DNA of 64,000 bases from Aureimonas sp. Leaf427 (GCF_001425485.1 NZ_LMQW01000005.1:48074-112073), one strand, 5' to 3'. Numbered from the stretch's first letter, positions 9,359 through 18,108 are shown. The notes: generated by a model not told the origin, from the letters alone. Made by a program: numbers and translations.

Positions 9359-10762
9359 TCACGCATTCCCGGCAGCACCTGCCATGGCGCGGGCAAGGCC
9401 TTCGTAGACGCGGGCGTCGCTCATCTGGGCGACGTTGAAGCGCATGAAGTCCGTCTGCGACTGCGAGGTGCTGAAGACGTTTCCGGGCGCCAGCACGATG
9501 TCCTCGGCCAGCGCGTGCCGCGCGACCTCCGCGGCATCGAGCCCGTCCGGCAGGCGGCACCAGAGATAGAAGCCGCCGCGCGGCATCAGCCAGGGCCGGA
9601 TGCCCAGCGCCTCGAGCCGCATCGCCGCCTCCCGCCGCGCGCCCGCCAGATAGCGGCGAAGGCCTTCGAGGTGCCTCGCGTATCCCCCGTCGCCGAGGCT
9701 GGAGAGGACGATCTCGGCCGCAACCGGGCTCGGACCGCCGAAGGACGTCGCGACCTGGAGGTCCACCAGCCCCTCGATCCAGTCGGCCCGCGCGGCGATG
9801 TAGCCGCAGCGGACGGAGGCCGAGAGTGTCTTGGAAAAGCTCCCGATGCGGATGACCCGCGCCAGCCCGTCCAGGGCGGCAAGCCGAGTGGAGGGCTCCG
9901 GTTCGAAGCCGGCGAAGATGTCGTCCTCGACGATGGTGACACCCGCGGCCGCGGCCGTGCCGAGCAGGCGATGGGCCACCTGCGGCGAGATCGTCGCGCC
10001 CGTCGGATTGTGGAGCGCCGAATTGGTGATGTAGAGGCGCGGCCGGTGCGCGGCCGCAGCCTCCGCGAAGAGTTCGGCATCCGGCCCGTTCGGCCGATAG
10101 GGCACGCCGACGATGCGCACGGGATGGGCGCGCAGCAGCGCCTGGAAGTTGAAGTAGCAGGGATCGTCGACGAGCACGGTGTCGCCGGGACGCAGAAGGA
10201 AGCGGCAGACGAGGTCGATCGCCTGCGTGCCCGAGCCCGTCAGCACGATCTGCTCGGGGCCGGCCGTGATGCCCTCGTCGGCGAGCCGGCGTGACAGAAG
10301 CCGCCGCAGCCCCGGAGAGCCGCGCGTGCCGCCGTAATCGGCGAGGAGCGCATCGTCGGCACGGGCGAGCTGGCGCAGCGCCCGGCGCAGTGCCGCATGC
10401 GGCATGCGCTCGGCGGGAAGCCAGCCGCAGCCGGGCTTCAGCATGGCCGCGCCGGCATCGAGCGACTGGCGTGACACCCAGAACGGATCGATCGCCCGGT
10501 CGAGCCGGGGCCGGGCGTCGGCGAGGGTCAGCGGTGGCAGGCTGCCCGAGAGGTAGAAGCCCGAACCCGGCCGCGAGCGGATCAGCCCTTCGGCCGCCAG
10601 CCGGTCGTAGGCCTCGACGACGGTCGAGGGCGAGACGCCCATCGTCGCGGCAAAGCCCCGGATCGAAGGCAGACGTTCGCCCGGCGCCAGCGACCGGCTC
10701 GCGGCCCTCTGCCGGATCGCCTCCATCACCTCGGCCGTGCGCGATCCCGCCCGTTCGCCCAT
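9359..10762 (-). CDS. MocR/PdxR-family regulator (GntR HTH + aminotransferase fold)
   Basis: A 467-residue transcription factor combining an N-terminal GntR winged helix (about residues 5-75, LPSIRGFAATMGVSPSTVVEAYDRLAAEGLI) with a pyridoxal-phosphate aminotransferase fold type I domain that acts as an effector sensor. The PLP-binding region SFSKTLSASVRCGY carries the Schiff-base Lys. The start at 10762 is preferred: it follows GGAGGCGAGGGC and leaves the operator outside the gene, whereas the upstream in-frame ATG at 10801 has no ribosome site and lies inside the palindrome. It is divergent from an EamA-type transporter, its probable target. Confidence 0.88.
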   Translation of the reverse strand: MGERAGSRTAEVMEAIRQRAASRSLAPGERLPSIRGFAATMGVSPSTVVEAYDRLAAEGLIRSRPGSGFYLSGSLPPLTLADARPRLDRAIDPFWVSRQSLDAGAAMLKPGCGWLPAERMPHAALRRALRQLARADDALLADYGGTRGSPGLRRLLSRRLADEGITAGPEQIVLTGSGTQAIDLVCRFLLRPGDTVLVDDPCYFNFQALLRAHPVRIVGVPYRPNGPDAELFAEAAAAHRPRLYITNSALHNPTGATISPQVAHRLLGTAAAAGVTIVEDDIFAGFEPEPSTRLAALDGLARVIRIGSFSKTLSASVRCGYIAARADWIEGLVDLQVATSFGGPSPVAAEIVLSSLGDGGYARHLEGLRRYLAGARREAAMRLEALGIRPWLMPRGGFYLWCRLPDGLDAAEVARHALAEDIVLAPGNVFSTSQSQTDFMRFNVAQMSDARVYEGLARAMAGAAGNA

Positions 10763-10778
10763 GCCCTCGCCTCCGCCT

Positions 10779-10824
10779 ACCGTATGGGTCGATACAGCCA
10801 TACGGTTCGGCCGGATCGTATGGG
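10779..10824. promoter_or_regulatory. Likely MocR operator, three CGTATGG half-sites
   Basis: A perfect inverted repeat ACCGTATGG / CCATACGGT (10779-10787 and 10798-10806, 10-base spacer) is followed by a third half-site CGTATGGG at 10817-10824 in direct orientation with the first, 36 bases apart. This mixed inverted/direct arrangement is typical of MocR-type operators, which bend DNA between distant half-sites. It sits in the divergent interval and could control both the regulator and the EamA-type transporter gene. Confidence 0.72.
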
Positions 10825-10887
10825 ATCGTGCCTGTCTGTGCCAGGGCCGCGCGCGTAGAGCGTTGGCCGGCAGGAGAGGGGCGCGAC

Positions 10888-11748
10888 ATGCAGCGGACGA
10901 CGGATGGATGGGGCAGCGGGCTCCTCGGCGTGATCATCTTCAGCGGCTCGCTTCCCGCGACACGCGTCGCGGTCGGCAGCTTCGCGCCGCTCTTCCTCAC
11001 CTCCGCGCGCGCCGTCGTCGCCGCGCTGATCGGCGCGGCGCTTCTCGGCCTTCTCCGGCAGGCCCGGCCGAAGCGGAGCGACCTGACCTCGCTTCTCATC
11101 GTCGCCCTCGGCGTCGTGGTCGGCTTTCCGCTTCTGACGGCCCTGGCGCTCCGGCACATCACCTCCGCGCATTCGATCGTCTTCATCGGGCTTCTGCCGC
11201 TGGCGACCGCGATCTTCGGTGTGCTGCGCGGAGGCGAGCGGCCGAAGCCTGCCTTCTGGCTCTTCTCGGGGGTGGGCAGTCTTCTCGTCGCAGGTTTCGC
11301 CCTCTCGCAGAGCGGCGGCGCGTCGCTGGCGGGCGATCTTCTGATGATCGCGGCGATCGTCGTCTGCGGGCTCGGCTATGCGGAAGGGGCCGCTCTCTCG
11401 CGGCGGCTCGGCGGCTGGCAGGTCATCTGCTGGGCGCTGGTCCTGGCGCTGCCCGCCATGGCCGCGCTTGCGCTGGCGACGCTGCCAGATGACTGGAGCG
11501 GGATCACGGCGCCGGCCTGGGCGGGCCTTGCCTATGTCTCCGTCTTCAGCATGCTGATCGGCTTCGTATTCTGGTATCGCGGCCTCGCCCTCGGCGGCAT
11601 TGCCGGGGTCGGGCAGCTTCAGCTGCTCCAACCCTTCTTCGGCCTCGCCTTGGCCGGTCTGCTTCTCGGCGAGCCCGTCGCCTGGACCATGATCCTGGTG
11701 ACGGGGCTCGTCGTCTTCTGCGTGGCGGGAGCCAAGCGCTTCGCCTGA
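10888..11748 (+). CDS. EamA/DMT family transporter
   Basis: A 286-residue inner-membrane protein with about ten hydrophobic helices in two homologous halves, as in drug/metabolite exporters (DMT superfamily). The second half shows the typical SVFSMLIGFVFWYRGLALGG and QLLQPFFGLALAGLLLGE stretches. The ATG follows AGGAGAGG. It is divergent from a MocR regulator with shared half-sites between them; many MocR-EamA pairs handle amino acids or B6-related compounds, but the cargo here is unknown. Confidence 0.88.
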   Translation: MQRTTDGWGSGLLGVIIFSGSLPATRVAVGSFAPLFLTSARAVVAALIGAALLGLLRQARPKRSDLTSLLIVALGVVVGFPLLTALALRHITSAHSIVFIGLLPLATAIFGVLRGGERPKPAFWLFSGVGSLLVAGFALSQSGGASLAGDLLMIAAIVVCGLGYAEGAALSRRLGGWQVICWALVLALPAMAALALATLPDDWSGITAPAWAGLAYVSVFSMLIGFVFWYRGLALGGIAGVGQLQLLQPFFGLALAGLLLGEPVAWTMILVTGLVVFCVAGAKRFA

Positions 11749-11770
11749 AGCTGAAGCGCCGAAGCGGGCT

Positions 11771-12502
11771 TCAGACCATGCCGGACTGAAGCACCACGAC
11801 GGGAGAGCCGTTCGGTACGCGATCGTAGAGATCGATGATGTCGTGGTTCATGAAGCGCACGCAGCCGGACGAGACGGCCTTGCCGATCGTCCAGTATTCC
11901 GGCGTTCCGTGCAGGCGGTAGAGCGTGTCCTGCTTGTTCTGGAAGAGGTAGAGCGCGCGGGCGCCGAGCGGGTTCTTGAGGCCCGGCTGCTGGCCGCCGT
12001 TGCGATACTTCTCCAGCTCCGGCTGGCGGTCGATCATTTCGGAGGGCGGCGTCCAGGTCGGCCACTTGCGCTTCCACTGCATCACCGCATTGCCCGACCA
12101 GGAGAAGCCCTGCCGCCCGATGCCGACGCCGTAGCGCATGGCGCGTCCGCCGCCTTGCGTGAAATAGGCGTGGCGCCCTTCCGTGTCGATCACGACCGTG
12201 CCGGGCGCCATGCCCGTCGGGTCCGCGACCTCCTGGCGGTAGAATTCCGGGGGCACGCGCTTCAGGTCGATGCCGGGAATGAGATAGCCCTCGTCCTCGA
12301 TCGGACCGTACATCGAGGCATAGTCGATGCCGGCCGTGCCGTCGTCGCCATAGCCACCGTAGCCGCCATAGCCGTCGTTGGCCGAGAGGAGGATGGCCCG
12401 GCGTCCGCCGGTGGAGCAGCCGGCGAGCGAGGTCGCCGCGCCGAGGCCGAGAGCCGCGAGGAAGTGGCGGCGCGAAAGCCGGCGGTCGGAAAGTTCGGTC
12501 AT
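11771..12502 (-). CDS. L,D-transpeptidase (YkuD) with Tat-like lipoprotein signal
   Basis: A 243-residue envelope enzyme that probably forms 3-3 peptidoglycan cross-links or attaches proteins to peptidoglycan. The N-terminus has a twin-arginine-like signal (RRLSRRHFLAALG) and an SLAGC lipobox near residue 28, so it is likely a Tat-exported lipoprotein. A Gly/Tyr-rich linker (residues 44-52) follows. The catalytic YkuD block HGTPEYWTIG...SSGCVRF carries the His and Cys nucleophile. It is convergent with the EamA-type gene, 22 bases away. Confidence 0.91.
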   Translation of the reverse strand: MTELSDRRLSRRHFLAALGLGAATSLAGCSTGGRRAILLSANDGYGGYGGYGDDGTAGIDYASMYGPIEDEGYLIPGIDLKRVPPEFYRQEVADPTGMAPGTVVIDTEGRHAYFTQGGGRAMRYGVGIGRQGFSWSGNAVMQWKRKWPTWTPPSEMIDRQPELEKYRNGGQQPGLKNPLGARALYLFQNKQDTLYRLHGTPEYWTIGKAVSSGCVRFMNHDIIDLYDRVPNGSPVVVLQSGMV

Positions 12503-12673
12503 GTCCAGCCTAAGACGTGGGAGGGCGCGGCCTCTTGATGGGCCTGCGCTGGGGAACTCATCGTGTCGTCGGAAAACATGGCGGGACCGGGTTCGTTCCT
12601 GGCGGCCGCCAAAGGAAACGCGGAGCGTGTCCTTCCGGTGACAGGATAGTTGACGAAAGGTTGCACGCCGCCC

Positions 12674-13336
12674 TCAGCCGAGAGCGGGCAGGCCCGTGAG
12701 GTCAGGCAGGATGGCGCGCGGCGGCAGGTCGCGATACTCGTCGGGCTCGCCGCCCCGGTTGATCCAGACCGTCGAGAAGCCGAAGCGCCCGGCGCCCGCG
12801 ATGTCCCAGCGGTTGGAGGACTGGAAGGAGACGGCGGAGGGATAGAGCCGGTAGGCGGTCGTGGCGAGCTCGTAGATCTCGGGCGCCGTCTTGAACGTGC
12901 CCGCGTCCTCCGCCGAGAAGACGCGGTCGATCAGCGTGTCGAGCTTGGCCGAGCGGATCGCCCGCTCCAGCATGGCCACCGAGCCGTTGGAGAGGATCGC
13001 CAGCCGCGCGCCCTGGTCCTTCAGCGTGCGCAGGACCGAGGGCACCTCCTCGAACGTGTCGAGATCGCGATAGGCTTCGAGCAGGCCCTCGCGCATGGAG
13101 CGGTCGATGGCCGGGACCTTGGCCAGCGCGAAATCGAGCGCGTCTTCGGTGAGATCCCAGAAGGTGCGGCTCCTGTCCTTCATCAGCGAGCGCACCCAGG
13201 AATATTCCAGCTGCTTGCGCCGCCAGATATCCGCGAGACGCCGGCCCTCCTCGCCGAAATCGGCGGCTTGGCGCGCGACGGCCGCCGATGTGTCGAAGAG
13301 CGTGCCGTAAGCATCGAAAACGTAAAGAGAAGGCAA
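12674..13336 (-). CDS. Haloacid dehalogenase type II
   Basis: A 220-residue hydrolase of the HAD superfamily close to L-2-haloacid dehalogenases. Motif I is FDAYGTLFD (residues 7-15) with the nucleophile Asp, motif II is ILSNGS, the Lys of motif III lies in GTFKTAPEIY, and motif IV is represented by VSFQSSNRWDIAGA, the SSNxWD form characteristic of the dehalogenase subclass. The start is a TTG preceded by GGGGA at good spacing. Substrate may be a haloacid or another small 2-substituted acid. It is divergent from the class IV aminotransferase gene. Confidence 0.9.
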   Translation of the reverse strand: MPSLYVFDAYGTLFDTSAAVARQAADFGEEGRRLADIWRRKQLEYSWVRSLMKDRSRTFWDLTEDALDFALAKVPAIDRSMREGLLEAYRDLDTFEEVPSVLRTLKDQGARLAILSNGSVAMLERAIRSAKLDTLIDRVFSAEDAGTFKTAPEIYELATTAYRLYPSAVSFQSSNRWDIAGAGRFGFSTVWINRGGEPDEYRDLPPRAILPDLTGLPALG

Positions 13337-13508
13337 GGTCGTGGTCCCCGGACGGGTCGTTGCATCCCCCGTCTTCTAACGCGAAAGCGGGGCGGGGGTA
13401 GAGCCGAGATCGCCGTCTCCGCCCTTTCCCTCCGCGCTCCGGAGTGCCAAGAGTGCCCTTGGCCGCGAAAGCGGCCGATGTTCGCAAGAGCGTGAAGAGG
13501 ACGATTCC

Positions 13509-14384
13509 ATGTCGCAGGGCTTCAGCCGTACCGTCACCTATGTCGACGGCGCCTGGGTGGAGGGCAATCCCGGCCTCGTCGGCCCGCGCAGCCATGCCAT
13601 GTGGCTCGGCTCCAGCGTCTTCGACGGGGCCCGCTGGTTCGACGGCCTCGCGCCCGACCTCGACCTCCATGCCGAGCGCGTCAACCGCTCCGCCCTCGCG
13701 CTTGGCCTCTCCGCGACCATGGCGGCGCCCGAGATCGTGCGGCTCGCCCTGGAGGGGCTGAAGCGGTTCGACGGCGAGACGGCGGTCTATATCCGCCCGA
13801 TGTACTGGGCCGAGGACGGCGGCTACATGGGCGTTCCCGCCGATGCCGAGACGACGCGCTTCTGCCTCTGCCTCTACGAATCGCCGATGATCCCGCCGTC
13901 CGGCTTCTCACTGGGCCTTTCGCCCTTCCGCCGCCCGACGCCGGAATCGGCGCCGACGGCCGCCAAGTCCGGCTGCCTCTATCCCAATAGCGGCCGGGCC
14001 ATCCTGGAGGCGAAGGCGCGCGGCTTCGACAACGCGCTTCTCCTCGACGCCGTCGGCAATGTCGCGGAAACCGCGACCTCCAACGTCTTCCTCGCCAAGG
14101 GCGGCGTGGCCTATACGCCGATCCCGAACGGCACGTTCCTGAACGGCATCACGCGCCAGCGCGTCATCGCGCTCCTGCGGGCCGACGGCGTCGAGGTCGT
14201 CGAGAAGAGCCTGACCGTGACGGACTTCCTCACCGCCGACGAGGTCTTCTCCACCGGCAACCATTCCAAGGTCGTGCCCATCACCGCGTTCGAGAGCGCG
14301 AGCTTCCAGCCGGGGCCGGTCTACGAGCAGGCGCGCGCGGCCTACATGGCCTTTGCCCGCGCCGCGAGCCCGCTCGCCGCATAG
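13509..14384 (+). CDS. Class IV aminotransferase (branched-chain aminotransferase type)
   Basis: A 291-residue PLP enzyme of fold type IV, most like branched-chain amino acid aminotransferases. Recognisable parts are the N-terminal MWLGSSVFDGAR substrate loop, the probable PLP Lys in TAAKSGCLYPNS, and the DAVGNVAETATSNVF block that binds the cofactor phosphate, ending with FLNGITRQRVI. The family also includes D-amino acid aminotransferase and 4-amino-4-deoxychorismate lyase, but the length and blocks favour the branched-chain type. It stands alone and is followed by the superoxide dismutase gene in the same direction. Confidence 0.86.
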   Translation: MSQGFSRTVTYVDGAWVEGNPGLVGPRSHAMWLGSSVFDGARWFDGLAPDLDLHAERVNRSALALGLSATMAAPEIVRLALEGLKRFDGETAVYIRPMYWAEDGGYMGVPADAETTRFCLCLYESPMIPPSGFSLGLSPFRRPTPESAPTAAKSGCLYPNSGRAILEAKARGFDNALLLDAVGNVAETATSNVFLAKGGVAYTPIPNGTFLNGITRQRVIALLRADGVEVVEKSLTVTDFLTADEVFSTGNHSKVVPITAFESASFQPGPVYEQARAAYMAFARAASPLAA

Positions 14385-14490
14385 CCATTTCCCATCCGCG
14401 CCCTATCTGACGGGGCGCATTTCGAGCGGGGACTTGCCCGTCGCCACGACGGCGAGACACCCCCGCAACCCTGACGAAGGAGAGACGACG

Positions 14491-15093
14491 ATGGCGTTCA
14501 CGCTTCCCCCGCTGCCCTACGACTACACGGCGCTCCAGCCCTACATGTCGAAGGAGACGCTCGAGTTTCACCACGACAAGCACCACAATGCCTATGTCGA
14601 GATGGGCAACAAGCTCGCCGCCGAAGCCGGTCTCGGCGACGCGTCGGTCGAGGAGGTCGTCAAGGCGTCCTTCGGCAAGAACCAGCCGCTCTTCAACAAT
14701 GCCGGCCAGCACTACAACCACATCCACTTCTGGCAGTGGATGAAGCCGAACGGCGGTGGCAAGAGCCTGCCCGGCAAGCTGCAGACGGCCATCGACAGCG
14801 ATCTCGGCGGCTACGACAAGTTCCGCACCGACTTCATCGAGGCCGGCAAGGGCCAGTTCGGTTCGGGCTGGGCCTGGCTCGCGGTCAAGGACGGCAAGCT
14901 CTCCATCATGAAGACGCCGAACGGCGAGAACCCGCTCGTGCACGGCGCGGCGCCCGTGCTCGGCGTCGATGTCTGGGAGCATTCCTATTACATCGACTAT
15001 CGCAACGCGCGCCCGAAATATCTCGAAGCCTTCGTGGACAACCTGATCAACTGGGATCACGTCCTCGAAATGTACGAAGCCGCTACCAAGTAA
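14491..15093 (+). CDS. sodB: Superoxide dismutase, iron type
   Basis: A 200-residue superoxide dismutase of the Fe/Mn family. Metal ligands are H27 (LEFHHDKHHNAYV), H77 (within NAGQHYNHIHFW), and the Asp and His of DVWEHSYYIDY. Gln at position 73 in NNAGQ, together with the GSGWAWL stretch, points to the iron form rather than manganese. There is no signal peptide, so the protein is cytoplasmic. The ATG follows GAAGGAGAG, and a strong intrinsic terminator lies 23 bases after the stop, so the gene is probably monocistronic. Confidence 0.95.
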   Translation: MAFTLPPLPYDYTALQPYMSKETLEFHHDKHHNAYVEMGNKLAAEAGLGDASVEEVVKASFGKNQPLFNNAGQHYNHIHFWQWMKPNGGGKSLPGKLQTAIDSDLGGYDKFRTDFIEAGKGQFGSGWAWLAVKDGKLSIMKTPNGENPLVHGAAPVLGVDVWEHSYYIDYRNARPKYLEAFVDNLINWDHVLEMYEAATK

Positions 15094-15115
15094 GCATCGG
15101 CTTCTTCGAAACGCG

Positions 15116-15147
15116 AAGGCCCCGCGCTCCGGCGTCGGGGCCTTTTT
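15116..15147 (+). terminator. Intrinsic terminator after sodB
   Basis: A perfect 9-base stem (AAGGCCCCG at 15116-15124, CGGGGCCTT at 15136-15144) with an 11-base loop, followed by a run of T's. It closes the sodB transcript. Confidence 0.9.
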
Positions 15148-15293
15148 AATGCGCGAACTTTTATTCACCCGTCACGCCGAGTTGAGAGCGATTCCAGATT
15201 GAAGGTGACGGCGATGTGCCCTCCTTTAGCGAGGGACATATGGACCCTCTCCCGATTCCCCGGGATATCGGTCGCGCCTTTGGGAGACGCCTC

Positions 15294-15749
15294 ATGAAAA
15301 CCCGGACCTTCGGCCTCGCGGCCCTTCTCCTCACCGCGGCGACCCTGCCGCTCGCCGTGCCCGCGCTTGCGCAGAACATCGACGCCATCAAGGCCCGGCA
15401 GACCGCGATGAAGACCATCGGCAAGTCGGCCAAGGCTGCCGGCGGCTATCTCAAGGGCGAGACCGAGTTCGACGCGACCAAGGCCGCCGAGCTCTTCGCC
15501 ACGATGAAGGCAAGCGCCGTCACCTTCGGCCAGAACTTCCCCGAGGATTCCAAGACCGGCAACGACACGGAAGCCTCGCCCGCGATCTGGGCGAAGCCGG
15601 CCGAGTTCAAGGCGCATCTGGCCGATTTCGAGAGCGATCTCGACGCCGCCATCGCCGCCAAGCCCGCCTCGCTCGACGCCTTCAAGGCCTCGTTCGGCGA
15701 GGTCGGCAAGAACTGCAAGGCATGCCACCAGGAGTTCCGCGTCGATTGA
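15294..15749 (+). CDS. Class II cytochrome c (c'/c556 type)
   Basis: A 151-residue periplasmic monohaem cytochrome. An N-terminal signal peptide (hydrophobic to about residue 24, ending PALAQ) precedes a four-helix bundle, and the single haem motif CKACH is at the very C-terminus (residues 141-145), as in cytochrome c' and c556. The gene starts after GGGAGA. It lies directly upstream of a dihaem cytochrome c gene in the same direction and may share electrons with it. Its redox partner cannot be read from sequence. Confidence 0.9.
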   Translation: MKTRTFGLAALLLTAATLPLAVPALAQNIDAIKARQTAMKTIGKSAKAAGGYLKGETEFDATKAAELFATMKASAVTFGQNFPEDSKTGNDTEASPAIWAKPAEFKAHLADFESDLDAAIAAKPASLDAFKASFGEVGKNCKACHQEFRVD

Positions 15750-15839
15750 CGCACCGTCCTCGCCTCCCGCTTCGAGCCCATGCCGGGGCGGGCAGCGAGG
15801 GCTTGGTCATGTGACGCTCTCGAAACGAAAGGGCAGCCG

Positions 15840-16751
15840 ATGCGCCGCGCGGTGATCGCGATCCTCGTCCTGGCTCTTCTGTCGGGCGCCGCCTTCTTCT
15901 GGCTGACCCAGCCGCGCCGGCTGGAGGCCGCCGAGATCGCGGCGGAGGGCTCCGGCGATGTCGCCCGCGGCGAGCGCCTCTTCTGGACGGGCGGCTGCGT
16001 CTCCTGCCACGCGCCGGCCAAGTCCGAGGGCGAGGCGCAGCTTCGGCTGGCCGGCGGCGCGCCGCTGGTCACGAAGTTCGGCACCTTCCACGCCCCGAAC
16101 ATCTCGCCGGCCCCGGCCGACGGGATCGGCGCGTGGACGCTGGCCGACTTCGCCAATGCCATGCAGCGCGGCATCGCGCCGGACGGCTCGCACCTCTATC
16201 CGGCCTTCCCCTACACGTCCTACGCCCGCATGCCGAAGGAAGAGATCGCCGACCTCTTCGCCTATCTGAAGACCCTGCCGCAGGTGCAAGGCGCGGCGCC
16301 CGCGAACGAGCTGTCCTTCCCCTTCAACATCCGCCGCGGCCTCGGCCTCTGGCAGGCCGCATTCCTCGATCCCGCACCCGTCGTGACCCTGCCTGCCGAT
16401 GCGTCGGAGGCGGCGCGGCGCGGCCAGGCGATCGTCGAAGGCCCCGGCCATTGCGGCGAATGCCACACGCCGCGGCTCTATGGCGGGCTCGGCGGGCTCG
16501 ACAAGACGCGCTGGCTCGCCGGCGCCCCCGCCGCCGAAGGCCAGGGCAACGTGCCCGACATCACGCCGTCGGACGACGGCATCGGCGACTGGTCCGAGAG
16601 CGACATCGCCTACTATCTCGAAACCGGCTTCACGCCCGATTTCGACAGCGTCGGCGGCGCGATGGTCGAGGTGCAGAAGAACATGGCGAAGCTGCCCGCC
16701 GAAGACCGCGAGGCGATCGCGGCGTATCTGAAGGCGGTGCCGGCGTTTTAG
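15840..16751 (+). CDS. Dihaem cytochrome c
   Basis: A 303-residue protein with one N-terminal membrane anchor or uncleaved signal (residues 4-22) and two class I haem domains. Haem motifs are CVSCH (53-57) and CGECH (205-209); candidate axial Met residues follow each domain (for example in SYARMPKEE). The layout resembles the cytochrome subunits that take electrons from periplasmic PQQ- or flavin-dependent dehydrogenases. The PQQ biosynthesis operon is about 13 kb away, but no PQQ dehydrogenase gene is in the window, so that link is only a possibility. Confidence 0.88.
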   Translation: MRRAVIAILVLALLSGAAFFWLTQPRRLEAAEIAAEGSGDVARGERLFWTGGCVSCHAPAKSEGEAQLRLAGGAPLVTKFGTFHAPNISPAPADGIGAWTLADFANAMQRGIAPDGSHLYPAFPYTSYARMPKEEIADLFAYLKTLPQVQGAAPANELSFPFNIRRGLGLWQAAFLDPAPVVTLPADASEAARRGQAIVEGPGHCGECHTPRLYGGLGGLDKTRWLAGAPAAEGQGNVPDITPSDDGIGDWSESDIAYYLETGFTPDFDSVGGAMVEVQKNMAKLPAEDREAIAAYLKAVPAF

Positions 16752-16780
16752 AGCAGATGGTCGGGCAAGGGTCGCGGGCG

Positions 16781-16922
16781 GCAACCCCCTCTGCCTGCCG
16801 GCATCTCCCCCGCAAGGGGAGAGATCAGGCTCATCGCGAACGGCTGAGGTTTCGATCGACCGGCGAAGCTGCCGATCTCCCTCCTTGCGGGGGAGATGTC
16901 CGGCAGGACAGAGGGGGGTGCC
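16781..16922. repeat. Large imperfect palindromic intergenic repeat
   Basis: Two arms of about 46-49 bases (16781-16826 and 16874-16922) are nearly reverse complements and enclose a 47-base loop. Shared arm features are a CCCCCTCTG block, a CTGCCGG block and an ATCTCCCCC/GGGGGAGAT core. The element fills most of the 357-base gap between the dihaem cytochrome gene and the MarR-GNAT gene, which otherwise holds only the operator near its right end. It looks like a palindromic repeat element of the kind common between rhizobial genes. Confidence 0.8.
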
Positions 16923-17073
16923 TCACGCGGCCTTTATCGGACCATCGATACGATGCCTCAGATCGAAGACGTCCTGCTTCCCGCCCTGCGCCCATTCATC
17001 CCGAGCCGACGCGCAACGCCACATGCGCCATGACCGCAAGCGCGTCCCCACCTTGCTCCGGACCACGACGAGG

Positions 17074-17100
17074 TATATAGTTGCACGATACAACTATATA
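17074..17100. promoter_or_regulatory. MarR-type operator
   Basis: A perfect inverted repeat TATATAGTTG / CAACTATATA (17074-17083, 17091-17100) with a 7-base spacer ends eight bases before the start codon of the MarR-GNAT gene. Size and position fit an autoregulatory MarR operator overlapping the core promoter. It stands out as an AT-rich island in GC-rich DNA. Confidence 0.8.
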
Positions 17101-17108
17101 GGCCCATC

Positions 17109-18065
17109 ATGTCTCCCTCCTCGTCGACCGTCGAAAACCTTCGTGTCCTATCGCGCCGGTTCGTTCGAGAACTCGGCTTCATGGGCGGGCCGTTTGCCGG
17201 AACGGACCTCTCGCCCTCCGCCGTGCATGCGCTGATCGAGATCGACGCTCGCGACGGCATGACCGCCAACGATCTCGCCGCCCTGCTGCGCCTGGAGAAG
17301 TCGAGCATCAGCCGGATGCTGCGCAAGCTCGTCCTGTCCGGCGACGTGACGGAGACGGCATCGGAGACCGACAGCCGAAGCAAGCGCCTCTCGCTCAGCG
17401 CGGCCGGCCGTCGGCGCGTCGCGGCGATCCACGATTTTGCCCGCGCGCAGGTCTCGGATGCGCTGCATCGCCTCCTGCCCGGGCAGGAGGAGACGGTGCT
17501 GGAAGGGCTCCGCCTCTATGCTGATGCTCTTCACGCTGGCGGAGATGCCGGGCAGGCGCCGGTGGAGATCCAGTCGGGCTATCGGACCGGGCTCATCGCG
17601 CAGATCACGCAGATGCACGCGCAATACTATGCGAACGCCTCGGGCTTCGGTCGAAGCTTCGAGTCCGTCGTCGCCGGCGGCCTCGCCGCCTTCTGCGACC
17701 GCCTCGACCATCCGGTCAACGCCATCTGGGTCGCGATGCGGGGACCTTCGATCGTCGGCTCCGTCGCGATCGACGGCGAGGATCTCGGACCCGGCATCGC
17801 GCATCTGCGCTGGTTCATCGTCGATGACGGCATGCGGGGAAGCGGCATCGGGAAGGCGCTGCTCGCCGCAGCGCTCGGCCACGCCGATCGCGAGGGGTAT
17901 GCCGAGACGCATCTCTGGACGTTCGCAGGTCTCGACGCCGCTCGCCGCCTCTACGAGGCGAACGGCTTCACGTGTGTCGAGCAACGTTCCGGCCGCCAAT
18001 GGGGCAGCGAGGTCCTGGAGCAGCGCTTCGCGCGGAAAAGGCCACGCGGCGCTGTCCAGGGCTGA
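17109..18065 (+). CDS. MarR-type regulator fused to GNAT acetyltransferase
   Basis: A 318-residue two-domain protein. Residues 1-150 form a MarR winged helix (SAVHALIEIDARDGMTANDL, then LRLEKSSISRMLRKLVLSG as the recognition region). Residues 155-310 form a GNAT domain with the acetyl-CoA loop MRGSGIGKALL and the late AARRLYEANGF motif. The reading frame is continuous, and such fusions are known, so no sequencing frameshift need be assumed. An upstream palindrome supports autoregulation. The substrate of the acetyltransferase, which may also be the inducer, is unknown. Confidence 0.9.
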   Translation: MSPSSSTVENLRVLSRRFVRELGFMGGPFAGTDLSPSAVHALIEIDARDGMTANDLAALLRLEKSSISRMLRKLVLSGDVTETASETDSRSKRLSLSAAGRRRVAAIHDFARAQVSDALHRLLPGQEETVLEGLRLYADALHAGGDAGQAPVEIQSGYRTGLIAQITQMHAQYYANASGFGRSFESVVAGGLAAFCDRLDHPVNAIWVAMRGPSIVGSVAIDGEDLGPGIAHLRWFIVDDGMRGSGIGKALLAAALGHADREGYAETHLWTFAGLDAARRLYEANGFTCVEQRSGRQWGSEVLEQRFARKRPRGAVQG

Positions 18066-18108
18066 TCGCAGGACTTGCGACCGGTAGGGCTCAAGCGATG
18101 CCGGCCCT

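Noticed and set aside
15294..16751. The two cytochromes as part of a PQQ dehydrogenase operon
   Set aside because: No PQQ dehydrogenase gene is present here and the pqq genes are 13 kb away.
17109..18065. Frameshift or assembly error fusing a MarR gene with a GNAT gene
   Set aside because: The frame is continuous with normal codon use and such fusions are a known architecture.
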